Below are positions 8,845-17,861 of a stretch of DNA of 33,381 nt, one piece after another; the stretch's first letter is position 1; each line of letters opens with the position of its first letter. The DNA comes from Bacillus sp. 2B10 (GTDB lineage: Bacteria > Pseudomonadota > Alphaproteobacteria > Sphingomonadales > Sphingomonadaceae). The stretch is from the NCBI GenBank assembly GCA_003946805.1, contig RPSH01000037.1:1-33381 (forward strand), read 5' to 3'. The notes under the pieces were generated by a model. The model did not search any database. It was not told the DNA's origin and saw nothing but the letters and a program-made list of their open reading frames with translations. The translations under genes and the position numbers were made by a program.

Positions 8845-9648
8845 TTACGACAGCGCGATGTCGGGCGCGTCCTCGGCCTTCATGCCGATGACGTTGTAGC
8901 CGGCGTCGACATGGTGGATCTCGCCTGTCACACCGCTCGACAGGTCGCTCAGCAGATACAGCCCCGCCCCGCCGACATCGTCGATCGTCACGTTGCGGCG
9001 CAGCGGCGAGTTCAGCTCGTTCCACTTCAGGATGTAGCGGAAATCGCCGATGCCGCTGGCGGCCAGCGTCTTGATCGGCCCGGCGGAGATCGCGTTCACC
9101 CGGATATTCTCCGGTCCCATGTCCATCGCCAGATACTTGACCGACATGTCGAGCGCCGCCTTTGCCACGCCCATGACGTTGTAATGCGGCACGACCTTTT
9201 CCGACCCGTAATAGGTCAGCGTCAGCAGCGATCCGCCGTTCGGCATCAGCGCACGCGCCCGCTGGGCGACCGCCGTGAACGAATAGACGCTGATGTTCAT
9301 CGTCATCAGGAAATTGTCGAGGCTGGTGTCGTAATAATGCCCGCGCAGCTCGTTCTTGTCCGAAAAGCCGATGGCGTGGACGACGAAGTCGATCGTCGGC
9401 CACCGCGCGGCGATGGTATCGAACGCGGCGTCGAGCGCGCCCATGTCCGACACGTCGCATTCGATCAGGAAGTCCGCGCCCAGTTCGGTCGCCAGCGGCC
9501 GCACGCGCCGCTCCAGCGCCTCGCCCTGATAGGTGAAGGCAAGCTCGGCACCCTGCGCCGCCAGTTGCTTGGCGATGCCCCAGGCCAGCGACCGATCGTT
9601 GGCGAGGCCCATGATGACCCCCCGCTTGCCCTGCATCAAACCGTTCAC
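8845..9648 (-). CDS. fabI: Enoyl-[acyl-carrier-protein] reductase (NADH)
   Basis: A 267-residue FabI of the short-chain dehydrogenase fold, reducing trans-2-enoyl-ACP in fatty-acid elongation. The diagnostic FabI cofactor segment GLANDRSLAWGIA replaces the classic SDR Gly motif. The active-site Tyr156 and Lys163 (YNVMGVAK) match E. coli FabI numbering. The start is GTG at 9646-9648, forming a GTGA overlap with the stop of the YihY-family gene. An internal Met at residue 5 is an alternative start, but the overlap and the AGAGGGA site favour GTG. Confidence 0.96.
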   Translation of the reverse strand: MNGLMQGKRGVIMGLANDRSLAWGIAKQLAAQGAELAFTYQGEALERRVRPLATELGADFLIECDVSDMGALDAAFDTIAARWPTIDFVVHAIGFSDKNELRGHYYDTSLDNFLMTMNISVYSFTAVAQRARALMPNGGSLLTLTYYGSEKVVPHYNVMGVAKAALDMSVKYLAMDMGPENIRVNAISAGPIKTLAASGIGDFRYILKWNELNSPLRRNVTIDDVGGAGLYLLSDLSSGVTGEIHHVDAGYNVIGMKAEDAPDIALS

Positions 9649-10586
9649 GCGACCGTCCCTCTTTCGTCTGTTGCCTGACCCTCTAGCGCAGGGTCGGGCG
9701 TTTCCGCCAGCGCCGCGTTCAATTCGCCGCCGATCACCACGCCCAGCCCGACGATATAGAAGAAGAACAGCGCGATCATCACGCCGGCCAGGCTGCCATA
9801 GGTGCGGTCATATCCGCCCAGCGCATCGATCGCCAGCGGCAGCAGTTGCGTCGTGCCGATCCACACGCTGGCGGTCGCGACCGCACCCGGCCATTTCGGG
9901 CATTTCGAATGGCGGTACTTCTTGGGCGCCAGCGAATAGAACAGCGTGTAGAGCGCGATGAACAGCGCCAGCGCGGGGAACAGCTTGGCGATCGACAGAT
10001 ACGCGGCATAGGGCTGGAGGAACGGCAGCGCGCGGTAGATCAGCTGCTCGACCCCGACCAGCACCACCTGAAGGCTGAACGCGATCATCAGCATCAGCAC
10101 CGATCCGACGATCAGCCCGATCGACCCCAGCCGATATTCCCAGAACGGCCGCGAGAACGGAATGCCGTACGCCTGACGCAGGATCGACCGCACCGTTTCG
10201 ATGAAGCCGGTCGTCGTCCACAGCCCGACCAGCCCGCCCAGCCATAGCAGCGACCCCGACCGCGCCTGCAACACGTCGAGGATCGGTTGCTGCAACACCG
10301 CCGCGACCTCGCTGGGCACGGTTTCGAGGAATGCGCTGACTGCGTGGATACTGTCCTGGCTCCGCCCGACGGCGCGCGCGATCGCCGCGGCGACGATGAA
10401 GAACGGGAACAGCGTCAGCAGCGACAGATAGGCAAGGTTGCCGGCATGGGTGAAGCCGTCGTTGAACGTCCCGATCGCGACGCGCTTGATGACCTCGATC
10501 GCCCGCGCCGAGGGGCGCAGGCGCGACAGCGCCGGGCGTCCCTGCCGGTGCCGTGCCTCGGGACTTTCAGGGGACGGCTGGGTCAT
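9645..10586 (-). CDS. YihY/virulence factor BrkB family membrane protein
   Basis: A 313-residue inner-membrane protein with about six hydrophobic segments and the family's first-helix pattern (GNLAYLSLLTLFPFFIVAAA), followed by GGLVGLWTTTGFIETV and a C-terminal FFFYIVGLGVVIGGELNAAL helix. The N- and C-terminal tails are polar. BrkB/YihY proteins have no settled biochemical role. The ATG at 10584-10586 was chosen because upstream residues look like untranslated DNA. It starts 31 bases after the DnaJ-like gene ends and overlaps fabI. Confidence 0.9.
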   Translation of the reverse strand: MTQPSPESPEARHRQGRPALSRLRPSARAIEVIKRVAIGTFNDGFTHAGNLAYLSLLTLFPFFIVAAAIARAVGRSQDSIHAVSAFLETVPSEVAAVLQQPILDVLQARSGSLLWLGGLVGLWTTTGFIETVRSILRQAYGIPFSRPFWEYRLGSIGLIVGSVLMLMIAFSLQVVLVGVEQLIYRALPFLQPYAAYLSIAKLFPALALFIALYTLFYSLAPKKYRHSKCPKWPGAVATASVWIGTTQLLPLAIDALGGYDRTYGSLAGVMIALFFFYIVGLGVVIGGELNAALAETPDPALEGQATDERGTVA

Positions 10587-10617
10587 GCAATCGGGCCCGG
10601 TCGGGTGGACAGCCGCT

Positions 10618-11565
10618 TCAAACGCCCAGACGCGCCCGCGGGTCCGTATCGCGACCGTCCCACGCCTCGACGAAACCGGCCAGCGCCGCATCGTCGGCGG
10701 GAATGTCGATCATCAGCGTCACCAGCTGGTCGCCGCGCGTCCCGTCCTTGCGATGGAAACCGCGCCCCTTCAGCCGCAACGTCTTGCCCGAGCTCGCGCC
10801 CTTCGGCACGCTCAGCATCACCGCGCCCTCGACGGTCGGCACGCGGACCTTCGCGCCCAGCACCGCCTCGGCAAGGTTGATCGGCAGGTCGACACGCACA
10901 TCGTCACCGTCGCGGGTGTAGAAACGGTGCAGCTGCACCTCGACCGTCACGATCGCGTCGCCCGCGCCGCCCGGCCCCGGATCGCCCTTGCCCGACAGGC
11001 GCATCTGCGTGCCGGTATCGACCCCGGCGGGCAGCTTCAGGTCGATCGTCTTGCCGTCGGCCAGCGTGATCCGCTGCGGGCTGAGCGTCGCGGCATCCTC
11101 GAACGGGACCTTCAGACGATAGGCGACGTTGCCGCCCTTGGGCTGCGCGCGCCGGCCAAAGCCGCTGGCGAACCCGCCACCGCCGCCCGGGGCCCCGCGA
11201 CCGCCGAACAGCCCCTCGAAGATATCCGAGAAATCGCCGCCCTGCCCCTCGGCGCCCATGTCGAACCCGCCGCGCCCGCCGGGACCGGGACGAAAACCGC
11301 CGCCACCGCCGCCGCCGGTACCGAAGCCGAACGGCGAGGCCGGATTGCCGTCGCCATCGATCTCGCCGCGGTCGAAGCGCGCACGCTTGTCCTTGTCGGT
11401 CAGCAGGTCGTACGCCTGGGTGACCTTCGAGAACCGGTCCGATGCCGCCTTGTTGTCCTTGTTGCGGTCGGGGTGCAGCTCCTTGGCGAGCTTGCGATAC
11501 GCCTTCTTGATGTCCGCTTCGGTGGCGCCGCGCGCGACGCCCAGGGTTGCATAGGGATCAGCCAT
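10618..11565 (-). CDS. DnaJ-class co-chaperone, CbpA-like (no zinc finger)
   Basis: A 315-residue Hsp40. The J-domain is at residues 1-70 with HPD at 31-33 (ELHPDRN). A Gly/Phe-rich linker (about 80-150) contains several long Gly runs. The C-terminal beta-sandwich domain follows, including VRVPTVEGAVML and KTLRLKGRGF. The four CxxCxGxG zinc-finger repeats of true DnaJ are absent, so it is a class B/CbpA-type protein. The ATG at 11563-11565 directly precedes the J-domain. It is the first gene of a run ending in aroC and is divergent from the DUF4197 gene. Confidence 0.94.
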   Translation of the reverse strand: MADPYATLGVARGATEADIKKAYRKLAKELHPDRNKDNKAASDRFSKVTQAYDLLTDKDKRARFDRGEIDGDGNPASPFGFGTGGGGGGGFRPGPGGRGGFDMGAEGQGGDFSDIFEGLFGGRGAPGGGGGFASGFGRRAQPKGGNVAYRLKVPFEDAATLSPQRITLADGKTIDLKLPAGVDTGTQMRLSGKGDPGPGGAGDAIVTVEVQLHRFYTRDGDDVRVDLPINLAEAVLGAKVRVPTVEGAVMLSVPKGASSGKTLRLKGRGFHRKDGTRGDQLVTLMIDIPADDAALAGFVEAWDGRDTDPRARLGV

Positions 11566-11723
11566 GGTCCGGTAGCTAGGGCGGGAACCGCCGCTCGGCA
11601 ATGCCCACCACTCATGAAACGGACCCAAAACGATCCCCGGTTCAACGCCGGTTCACGCTGGAAACGGCACCGGACGCCCACGGCCTGCGTTGGCTGCGCA
11701 ATCGTTATCCGGAGAAGCCCGTC

Positions 11724-12407
11724 ATGCTCGAAGCCCCGCTGTCCCGCCGCCGCATCCTCGGCGCCGCCGCCCTCGTCGTTCCGGTCGCCCTGCTCGGCGG
11801 CTGCGCGACCCCGCTCGGCAGCTATGGCGTCGAAGAGGGCGTGCGCCGCCTGCTGACCCTGTCCAGCCAGCGTGCGTTCGAACGTCTGGTCCGCCCCGGC
11901 GGCTTCTACGACGACCAGCTGACGCGCCTGACGCTGCCCGACACCGGCGGGCAGAACAACGTGCTGGCCGCCGTGCTGCGCACCAATGCCGTACGGGGAC
12001 GCATCGCGATGGCGCTGAACGACATCGCGGTCGACGCCGCCGATCGGGCGACGCCGGTGGTGCTCGATTCGATCCGCGGGCTGACGCTGGCCGATGCCGT
12101 TTCGGTGCTGCGCGGCGGCCCGACCGCGGCCACCGACCTGCTCGCCCGGTCGGCGCGCGGCGCCGTGATCGACGCGATGTTCCCCGAATTTTCGAACGGC
12201 CTGCGTTCCGACACGACCGAGATCCTCTCGGCGATCGTCTCCGCCCAGACCGGCATCGACTATACCGCCATCGCGCGCAGCGCCGCCGATCAGGCAGGTG
12301 CCGCGATCTTCCGCGCGATCGGGCGCGAGGAAGCCGCGATCCGCGCCGACCCGCGCCGCACCGGCGATCCGGTGCTGACCGCGCTGCTGCTCGGCACGCG
12401 GGGCTGA
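11724..12407 (+). CDS. DUF4197 family lipoprotein
   Basis: A 227-residue protein matching my recollection of DUF4197: the central segment LADAVSVLRGGPTAATDLLA corresponds to the conserved ILxGGxTAATDYF-like core. The N-terminus has RRR, a hydrophobic stretch and a lipobox (LLGGC), giving a predicted lipoprotein. The function of the family is unknown. The start at 11724 is supported by CCGGAGAAG upstream and by placing the lipoprotein signal correctly; the longer frame to 11601 would bury the signal. It lies 44 bases upstream of the monooxygenase gene. Confidence 0.85.
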   Translation: MLEAPLSRRRILGAAALVVPVALLGGCATPLGSYGVEEGVRRLLTLSSQRAFERLVRPGGFYDDQLTRLTLPDTGGQNNVLAAVLRTNAVRGRIAMALNDIAVDAADRATPVVLDSIRGLTLADAVSVLRGGPTAATDLLARSARGAVIDAMFPEFSNGLRSDTTEILSAIVSAQTGIDYTAIARSAADQAGAAIFRAIGREEAAIRADPRRTGDPVLTALLLGTRG

Positions 12408-12451
12408 GGACGGGCTTGGCAAGCGCGTCGGCGGGGCGGATATAGTCGCCC

Positions 12452-13939
12452 ATGCCGACGCCAACGCCCGCCGACCCCGAACTCGACGTCATCATCATCG
12501 GCGCCGGCCTGTCCGGCATCGATGCGGCGTGGCACCTGCAACACAGCTGCCCCGACCGCAGCTACGCGATCTTCGAAGGGCGCAAGGCGATCGGCGGGAC
12601 ATGGGACCTGTTCCGCTATCCCGGCATTCGCTCGGATTCGGACATGCACACGCTGGGTTTCCCCTTCCGGCCGTGGCGCGGGGACAAGTCGATCGCCGAT
12701 GGCGGCGACATCCGCGACTATATCGAGGATACGGCGCGCGTCTTCGGCATCGACCGGCACATCCGCTTCGGCCATCGGGTGATCGCCGCCGACTGGTCGT
12801 CGGAACGGGCGCGCTGGATGCTGACCTGCGAGGCGGAGGGTGCGGTCCGGACGATCGCCTGCCGCTTCCTGTTCATGGGGTCGGGCTATTACGACTATGC
12901 CGCCGGCCATGCGCCCGACTTCGCCGGGCAGGAGGACTTCGCCGGCCAGATCGTCCATCCGCAGCATTGGCCGCAGGACCTGGATGTCACCGGCAGACGT
13001 GTCGCGGTGATCGGCAGCGGTGCGACCGCAGTCACACTGGTCCCGGCCCTCGCCGCACGCGGCGCACGGGTGACGATGGTGCAGCGCTCGCCAAGCTATA
13101 TCGTGTCGCAGCCTTCCCGCGACGCCGTCGCGCACCAGCTCTACCGCTGGCTGCCCGAAGCGGTCGCCGGACGACTGGCGCGGTGGAAGAGCGCGGCGCT
13201 GGGTCTCGCCGCGTTCCAGTTCGCGCGGAGCTGGCCGAAGCGGATGCGCGCGCTCGTCCTGCGCGGGGTGCGGGCGGAGCTGCCCGACATGGCCGATGTG
13301 GACCGGCATTTCAGCCCGCGCTACGATCCGTGGGACCAGCGGTTGTGCCTCGTCCCCGATGCCGATCTCTTCGCCGCGTTGCGCGACGGATCGGCGGCGA
13401 TCGTCACCGACACGATCCGCCGCTTCACGCGCGACGGCATCGACCTCGGATCGGGCGGGCGGGTCGAAGCCGACATCATCGTCACCGCGACGGGGCTCAA
13501 GCTGCACCTGCTGGGCGGCATCGTGCTGCGCATCGATGGCGAACCGCTCGTGCCGGCGGGGCGGCTGATCTATCGCGGCATGATGGTGTCGGGTGTGCCC
13601 AACCTCGTGCTGGCGGTCGGCTACACCAACGCGTCGTGGACGCTGAAGATCGACCTGGTGTCGCGGCGGATGTGCCGGATGCTGAACCATATGCGTCGCT
13701 ACGGCTACGACGTCTGCGCGCCCGCGACACCGGGGCCGGATATCGAACGCCGCCCGCTGCTCGACTTCAGCTCGGGCTATGTCCAGCGCGCGGCGGACAT
13801 GACGCCGGCGCAGGGGTCGCGGGCGCCATGGCGGCTGCGGCAGAACTACTTCCTCGATTACATCGCGCTGCGCTTCGGCAGGCTGGCGGACGGGGTGCTG
13901 ACCTTTACCCGGGCCGGCGCAGGCTCACGCCTCCGCTGA
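12452..13939 (+). CDS. Flavin-containing Baeyer-Villiger monooxygenase, EthA-like
   Basis: A 495-residue class B flavoprotein monooxygenase using FAD and NADPH. It has the FAD-binding IIIGAGLSGIDAAW near the N-terminus, GGTWDLFRYPGIRSDSDMH, and the full BVMO fingerprint FAGQIVHPQHWP (Phe163 to Pro174). The second dinucleotide fold reads VAVIGSGATAVTL. The colinear match to remembered Mycobacterium tuberculosis EthA is strong (for example VPALAARGARVTM, RSPSYIVSQPSRD, MVSGVPNLVLAVGYTNASW). EthA oxidises ketones to esters and activates thioamide drugs; the natural substrate here is unknown. Its last 15 bases overlap the end of the convergent GGDEF gene. Confidence 0.92.
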   Translation: MPTPTPADPELDVIIIGAGLSGIDAAWHLQHSCPDRSYAIFEGRKAIGGTWDLFRYPGIRSDSDMHTLGFPFRPWRGDKSIADGGDIRDYIEDTARVFGIDRHIRFGHRVIAADWSSERARWMLTCEAEGAVRTIACRFLFMGSGYYDYAAGHAPDFAGQEDFAGQIVHPQHWPQDLDVTGRRVAVIGSGATAVTLVPALAARGARVTMVQRSPSYIVSQPSRDAVAHQLYRWLPEAVAGRLARWKSAALGLAAFQFARSWPKRMRALVLRGVRAELPDMADVDRHFSPRYDPWDQRLCLVPDADLFAALRDGSAAIVTDTIRRFTRDGIDLGSGGRVEADIIVTATGLKLHLLGGIVLRIDGEPLVPAGRLIYRGMMVSGVPNLVLAVGYTNASWTLKIDLVSRRMCRMLNHMRRYGYDVCAPATPGPDIERRPLLDFSSGYVQRAADMTPAQGSRAPWRLRQNYFLDYIALRFGRLADGVLTFTRAGAGSRLR

Positions 13940-16900
13940 CACCGGCGTCGCGTCGGCCAGCTCGACCCGGTTCCGCCCGCCGCGCTTCGCTCGGTAGAGC
14001 GCGAGATCGGCGTGGTGCAGCATCGCGGCGGGCGACGTGTCGGGGCTGGCCGCCGCGACACCGCCGCTGACCGTCACCGATACCGACAAGCCGCGCGCCT
14101 CGATCGGGGTGTCGGCAATCTCCTCGCGAAGGCGGTCGGTGGTGGCCCATGCCTCGTGCGGCTCCGCATCGGCGAACAGGATCGCGATCTCCTCGCCGCC
14201 ATAGCGCGCGACGCAATCGACGGTTCGTACCGACGCGGCGATCCGCGCCGCGACCGCTTCGAGGACGAGGTCGCCGATCTGGTGGCCGTGCGCGTCGTTG
14301 ATGCGCTTGAAATGATCGATATCGATCATCGCGACGACATAGGGCCGGCCCGATCGTATCGCGTTCTCGCGCGCCGCCGCCAGCATGGTCATCATCGTCC
14401 GACGATTGGCGAGGCCGGTCAGCGGGTCGGTGCTGGCAAGGCGTTCCAGCGTGACGTTGGCGGCGCGCAGTTCCTGCGTCCGCTGGCCGATCACCGTTTC
14501 CAGCGCGCGCGTCCGCCGCCGCAGTACCAGCGTGCGCAACTGGACGATGCCGAAGATCAGCAGGCACGCCAGCACCGCCAGCACCAGCCGGACCGACCAC
14601 CATTCATGCCATGCCCGCGCGACCAGCAGGTCGACGGTCGTCGTCACCACCCGCGGATGGACGCCCGGTATCTGCGCCTGCAGTTCCAGCACGTAATCGC
14701 CGCCGGGCAGGTTGGTGTAGATCGCCGCCGCCGGCGTGGCGGGCGGCACCGCCACCCAGTTCTCGTCGAACCCGCGCAGGCGGTAGCGATAGCGGATCTC
14801 GTCGGGCGCGGCATAGTCGGTGAGCGCGAAGCCGATGCGGATACCGCGCCCGTCCGACTGGATGCTGTGCCGGCCGGCCAGCGGATCGATCGGAACCGCC
14901 CGGCCATTCTCCTCGATCTCCGTCGGGGCCAGCGTCGTCGCCACCGGGGGCTGCGCCGCCAGCATCCGGTCGGGGCGCAGCACCAGCAGCCCGCCGGTAC
15001 CGCCGAACAGCAGGTCGCCGCCATGGGTGATCGCCGCCACCCGCTGGTTGAACGCGTCGGACGTCAACCCGTCACGCCGGCTGACCACCAGCACGCTTTC
15101 CCGTGCCGGATCGATCACCGATATGCCGCTGGCCCCGGTCGACCAGATGCGGCCGGCGCGATCGGCCTGCAACGCGGCGACATTGTCGTTGGCAAGGCCG
15201 CGCGCCTCGTTGATCGCATGGAATCGCCAGCGATCTCCTGCCGGCATGCCGCGGGCGACGCCGCCATAGGTGCCGATCCACAGCGCGTCGGGCTGCGGCA
15301 CGATCGATCCGGTATAGTTTTGCGGCAGGCTGGCGGGATCGTCGGGCCGGTGGCGATAGGTCGCGAAGCGGCCGGTCGCCGGATCGAACCGGTTGACCCC
15401 GCCCGGCGTCGCGATCCACACTCCGCCGCCGGGTGCCGCGACGATATTGATGACCTCGTTGTTCGCCAGCGTGCCGTCGTCGCCATCGACATGGCGATAG
15501 CGTTGCATGCGGCGGGCACGCTCGTCCCAGACGAACAGGCCCTTGTACGTCCCGATCAGCAGCCGCTGCTCCACCCATGCCAGCGATATGACCGGCAGGT
15601 CGCCCAAGTCGGGCAGCGGCAGCGGCCGTTCGCGCAACGTGTCCGGATCGATCGCGACGATCCCGCGTCCACCGGCCAGGATCGTGCCGTCGGGCCGTTC
15701 GGCAAACGCCTTCACATCCTGTCCGGCATGGCTGCCGTCGAGCCGGAGGTGACGGACGACACCCGCGACCCGATCGACGCGGTCGACCAGCCCGTTGCCC
15801 ATCCCTATCCAGATGCGATCATGGCGGTCGACCATCACTCCGCGCACGTTCCGGTCGGCCAGCGATTGGCGCGGATCGGGCATCGCGTTGGCGATGGTGA
15901 AGATCGCGTCCATGTCGGGATCGGTCTGCGACGCGCCGACTTCGGTCGCCGCCCATAGCCGCCCGGCGCGGTCGATCGTCACGTCGCGCACGGTGTCGCC
16001 GGCCAGCGACCCGCGATTTGCCGGACCGTTGCGCATCGCCCGGACCGCGAAGCCGCCGCGCGTTGCGATCCGCAGCACGCCGACCCCGTCCGTCCCTGCC
16101 CACACCACGCCGTCCGCACCGACCGCAAAGGAACGGATGGTGCGGTGGCTGATCTGTGGCGCATCCCCGGCCAGCGCGGGCGGCTGCACGAACCGGCCAT
16201 TCGCCAGCTGGACATAGATGCCGTGGGACCCGGTTCCGATCCACAACCGCCCGGCGGCATCGCGCGCGATCGCCCAGACGTCACCGATGGCGGGAGTCGC
16301 CACCTGCACGAAATCGCGCGCACCGCGCCGGCGAACGAACAGTCCGGCATCGCCCCCGGCATAGATCGTCCCGTCGGCATCGGCATGCACCGCGAACGCG
16401 CCCTCGGCCAGCACGCTGCCCGGACGCGTCACCGGGTGCACATGGTTGCGCGTGGCGTCATAGTGGAACACGCCATGGTCCGACGCGATCAGCGCGCCCC
16501 CGCGACGATCGGACGCGAGGGCGAGGATGCGGCTGCCCGGCCCCACCCCGCCGGCCCCCGGCGTCGGTACGAAGCTGTTCGACACCGGGTCGTAGCGCAC
16601 CATGCCACCGACGTTCGTCCCGACCAGGATGCCGCCATGGGACAGGGGCAGGAGGGCGCGAATATAGTTGTCGGGCAGGTTGCCGATGTCGATGGCGGAC
16701 TGGCGGAAGATCTTCAGCCGTTGCCCGTCATAGCGCGCCAGCCCGCCGCGCGTACCGATCCACATCAGCCCGTCGCTCGCCTGCACGATCGCGGTCGTCG
16801 TCGCATGCGGCAGTCCGGCATTGCCGTCGAGCGTCTGGAACCGCGGCGTGCGCCAGGCGGACCATTCGTCCACCGCCGAAGACGCAGCGGCGGCAACACC

Positions 16901-16948
16901 GGAAATCAGGCCGGCAAGCAACAGGAAGAGGGGAACAAGATGCCGCAT
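13925..16948 (-). CDS. Beta-propeller/Y_Y_Y sensor diguanylate cyclase (GGDEF)
   Basis: A 1007-residue membrane sensor. Residues 1-22 form a signal peptide. About 35-690 is a series of two-component-regulator propeller repeats (units such as GLMWIGTRGGLARYDG). A Y_Y_Y domain (YRYRLRGFDENW) follows at about 700-770. One membrane helix lies at about 785-805, then a short coil, then a GGDEF domain. The cyclase motif is GGEEI at 917-921, an active-type variant, with an inhibitory-site RxxD (RTVD, 908-911) and DPLTGLANRR at the domain start. It should make c-di-GMP in response to a periplasmic ligand. The architecture parallels hybrid two-component glycan sensors of Bacteroidetes. It begins 43 bases after the kinase gene ends, probably in the same transcript. 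Confidence 0.92.
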   Translation of the reverse strand: MRHLVPLFLLLAGLISGVAAAASSAVDEWSAWRTPRFQTLDGNAGLPHATTTAIVQASDGLMWIGTRGGLARYDGQRLKIFRQSAIDIGNLPDNYIRALLPLSHGGILVGTNVGGMVRYDPVSNSFVPTPGAGGVGPGSRILALASDRRGGALIASDHGVFHYDATRNHVHPVTRPGSVLAEGAFAVHADADGTIYAGGDAGLFVRRRGARDFVQVATPAIGDVWAIARDAAGRLWIGTGSHGIYVQLANGRFVQPPALAGDAPQISHRTIRSFAVGADGVVWAGTDGVGVLRIATRGGFAVRAMRNGPANRGSLAGDTVRDVTIDRAGRLWAATEVGASQTDPDMDAIFTIANAMPDPRQSLADRNVRGVMVDRHDRIWIGMGNGLVDRVDRVAGVVRHLRLDGSHAGQDVKAFAERPDGTILAGGRGIVAIDPDTLRERPLPLPDLGDLPVISLAWVEQRLLIGTYKGLFVWDERARRMQRYRHVDGDDGTLANNEVINIVAAPGGGVWIATPGGVNRFDPATGRFATYRHRPDDPASLPQNYTGSIVPQPDALWIGTYGGVARGMPAGDRWRFHAINEARGLANDNVAALQADRAGRIWSTGASGISVIDPARESVLVVSRRDGLTSDAFNQRVAAITHGGDLLFGGTGGLLVLRPDRMLAAQPPVATTLAPTEIEENGRAVPIDPLAGRHSIQSDGRGIRIGFALTDYAAPDEIRYRYRLRGFDENWVAVPPATPAAAIYTNLPGGDYVLELQAQIPGVHPRVVTTTVDLLVARAWHEWWSVRLVLAVLACLLIFGIVQLRTLVLRRRTRALETVIGQRTQELRAANVTLERLASTDPLTGLANRRTMMTMLAAARENAIRSGRPYVVAMIDIDHFKRINDAHGHQIGDLVLEAVAARIAASVRTVDCVARYGGEEIAILFADAEPHEAWATTDRLREEIADTPIEARGLSVSVTVSGGVAAASPDTSPAAMLHHADLALYRAKRGGRNRVELADATPVSAEA

Positions 16949-16991
16949 GATGGTTCCGGCGGCATAGTGGGCAGGGATGGTTGAAACAGCC

Positions 16992-17861
16992 TTAACGCAG
17001 CGGCGGGCCGAACCCCGCAAGCCGCAACGCACCGTCCAGCGCGTCGCCACGCGGTGGGGTGAGCCGCGCCACGTTGCGCATCCGCAGCCACGGCACCATC
17101 CGCGACGCCAGCCCGCCGACCAGCGTACAGCGGTTCACACCGCGCGCAGCGATGGTGTCGATGAAGCGTTCGACATGCCCCGCCGCATCCTCGACGATCG
17201 ACCGCGCGATCGGGTCGCCGGCATCGGCATGGTCCATTACCAGCGGCGCCAGCGCACCGTAATCGCGTGGGCTTGCCTGCGCCATCCACGCCACCGCCTG
17301 CGCCGTATCGTCGCCGAAACGGGCCGACACCGCATCGCTGAGCGCGCTTGTGTGCGCCCGGCCGTCGAGAGCGCGCAGCGCATGGCGCATCGCGCTCAGC
17401 CCCAGCGCGGCGCCGCTGCTCTCGTCGGATATCGGGAAACCATAGCCGCCGATCATCTCGGTGGCACCACCCATCCGCAGCAGCGCGACGCTGCCGGTGC
17501 CGAGGATCAGGATCGCGCCGTCTTCGCCACCATGCGCGCCCAGTTGCGCGATCTCCGCATCGCTGGCGAAGGCGACCGGCCCCAGCCCGAAATCGGCCGC
17601 TGCCAGCGCGTCGCGGATACCCGGCCGGCGGATACCGGCAATGCCCATGCCTACCCGCACCGAAGACAGCTGCGCCGCGTCCAGCCCGGCCTGCGCCACC
17701 GCCTGCGCCATCGTGGCGGCCAGCACCGCACGCAGCGCGTCGATGCCGATCCCGGCATTGGCCGGGCCACCCTCTCCCGTGCCCAGCACCGTGCCCGCCG
17801 CATCGACCAGCCGCGCACGACAATGGCTGCCACCGGCATCGACCCCGATGAAGAAGGTCAT
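16992..17861 (-). CDS. BadF/BadG-type amino-sugar kinase (GlcN/GlcNAc/MurNAc kinase candidate)
   Basis: A 289-residue ASKHA-fold kinase. It shows VDAGGSHCRARL (phosphate 1), ILGTGSVALL (phosphate 2), GGYGFPISDESSGAALG (the loop typical of glucosamine-kinase GspK and GlcNAc kinases), and LVGGLAS near the C-terminus. The BadF family also includes clostridial MurK, which phosphorylates MurNAc and GlcNAc. Length is normal. The ATG overlaps the stop of the D-lactate dehydrogenase gene (ATGA), so the two are translationally coupled. That coupling favours an amino sugar whose breakdown also yields D-lactate, namely MurNAc, but this is inference. Confidence 0.87.
   Translation of the reverse strand: MTFFIGVDAGGSHCRARLVDAAGTVLGTGEGGPANAGIGIDALRAVLAATMAQAVAQAGLDAAQLSSVRVGMGIAGIRRPGIRDALAAADFGLGPVAFASDAEIAQLGAHGGEDGAILILGTGSVALLRMGGATEMIGGYGFPISDESSGAALGLSAMRHALRALDGRAHTSALSDAVSARFGDDTAQAVAWMAQASPRDYGALAPLVMDHADAGDPIARSIVEDAAGHVERFIDTIAARGVNRCTLVGGLASRMVPWLRMRNVARLTPPRGDALDGALRLAGFGPPLR

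Noticed and set aside
11112..11384. Alternative minus-strand frame inside the DnaJ-like gene
   Set aside because: It covers the Gly/Phe-rich linker, where repetitive GC-rich codons leave other frames open. The main frame has a J-domain with HPD and a proper C-terminal domain.
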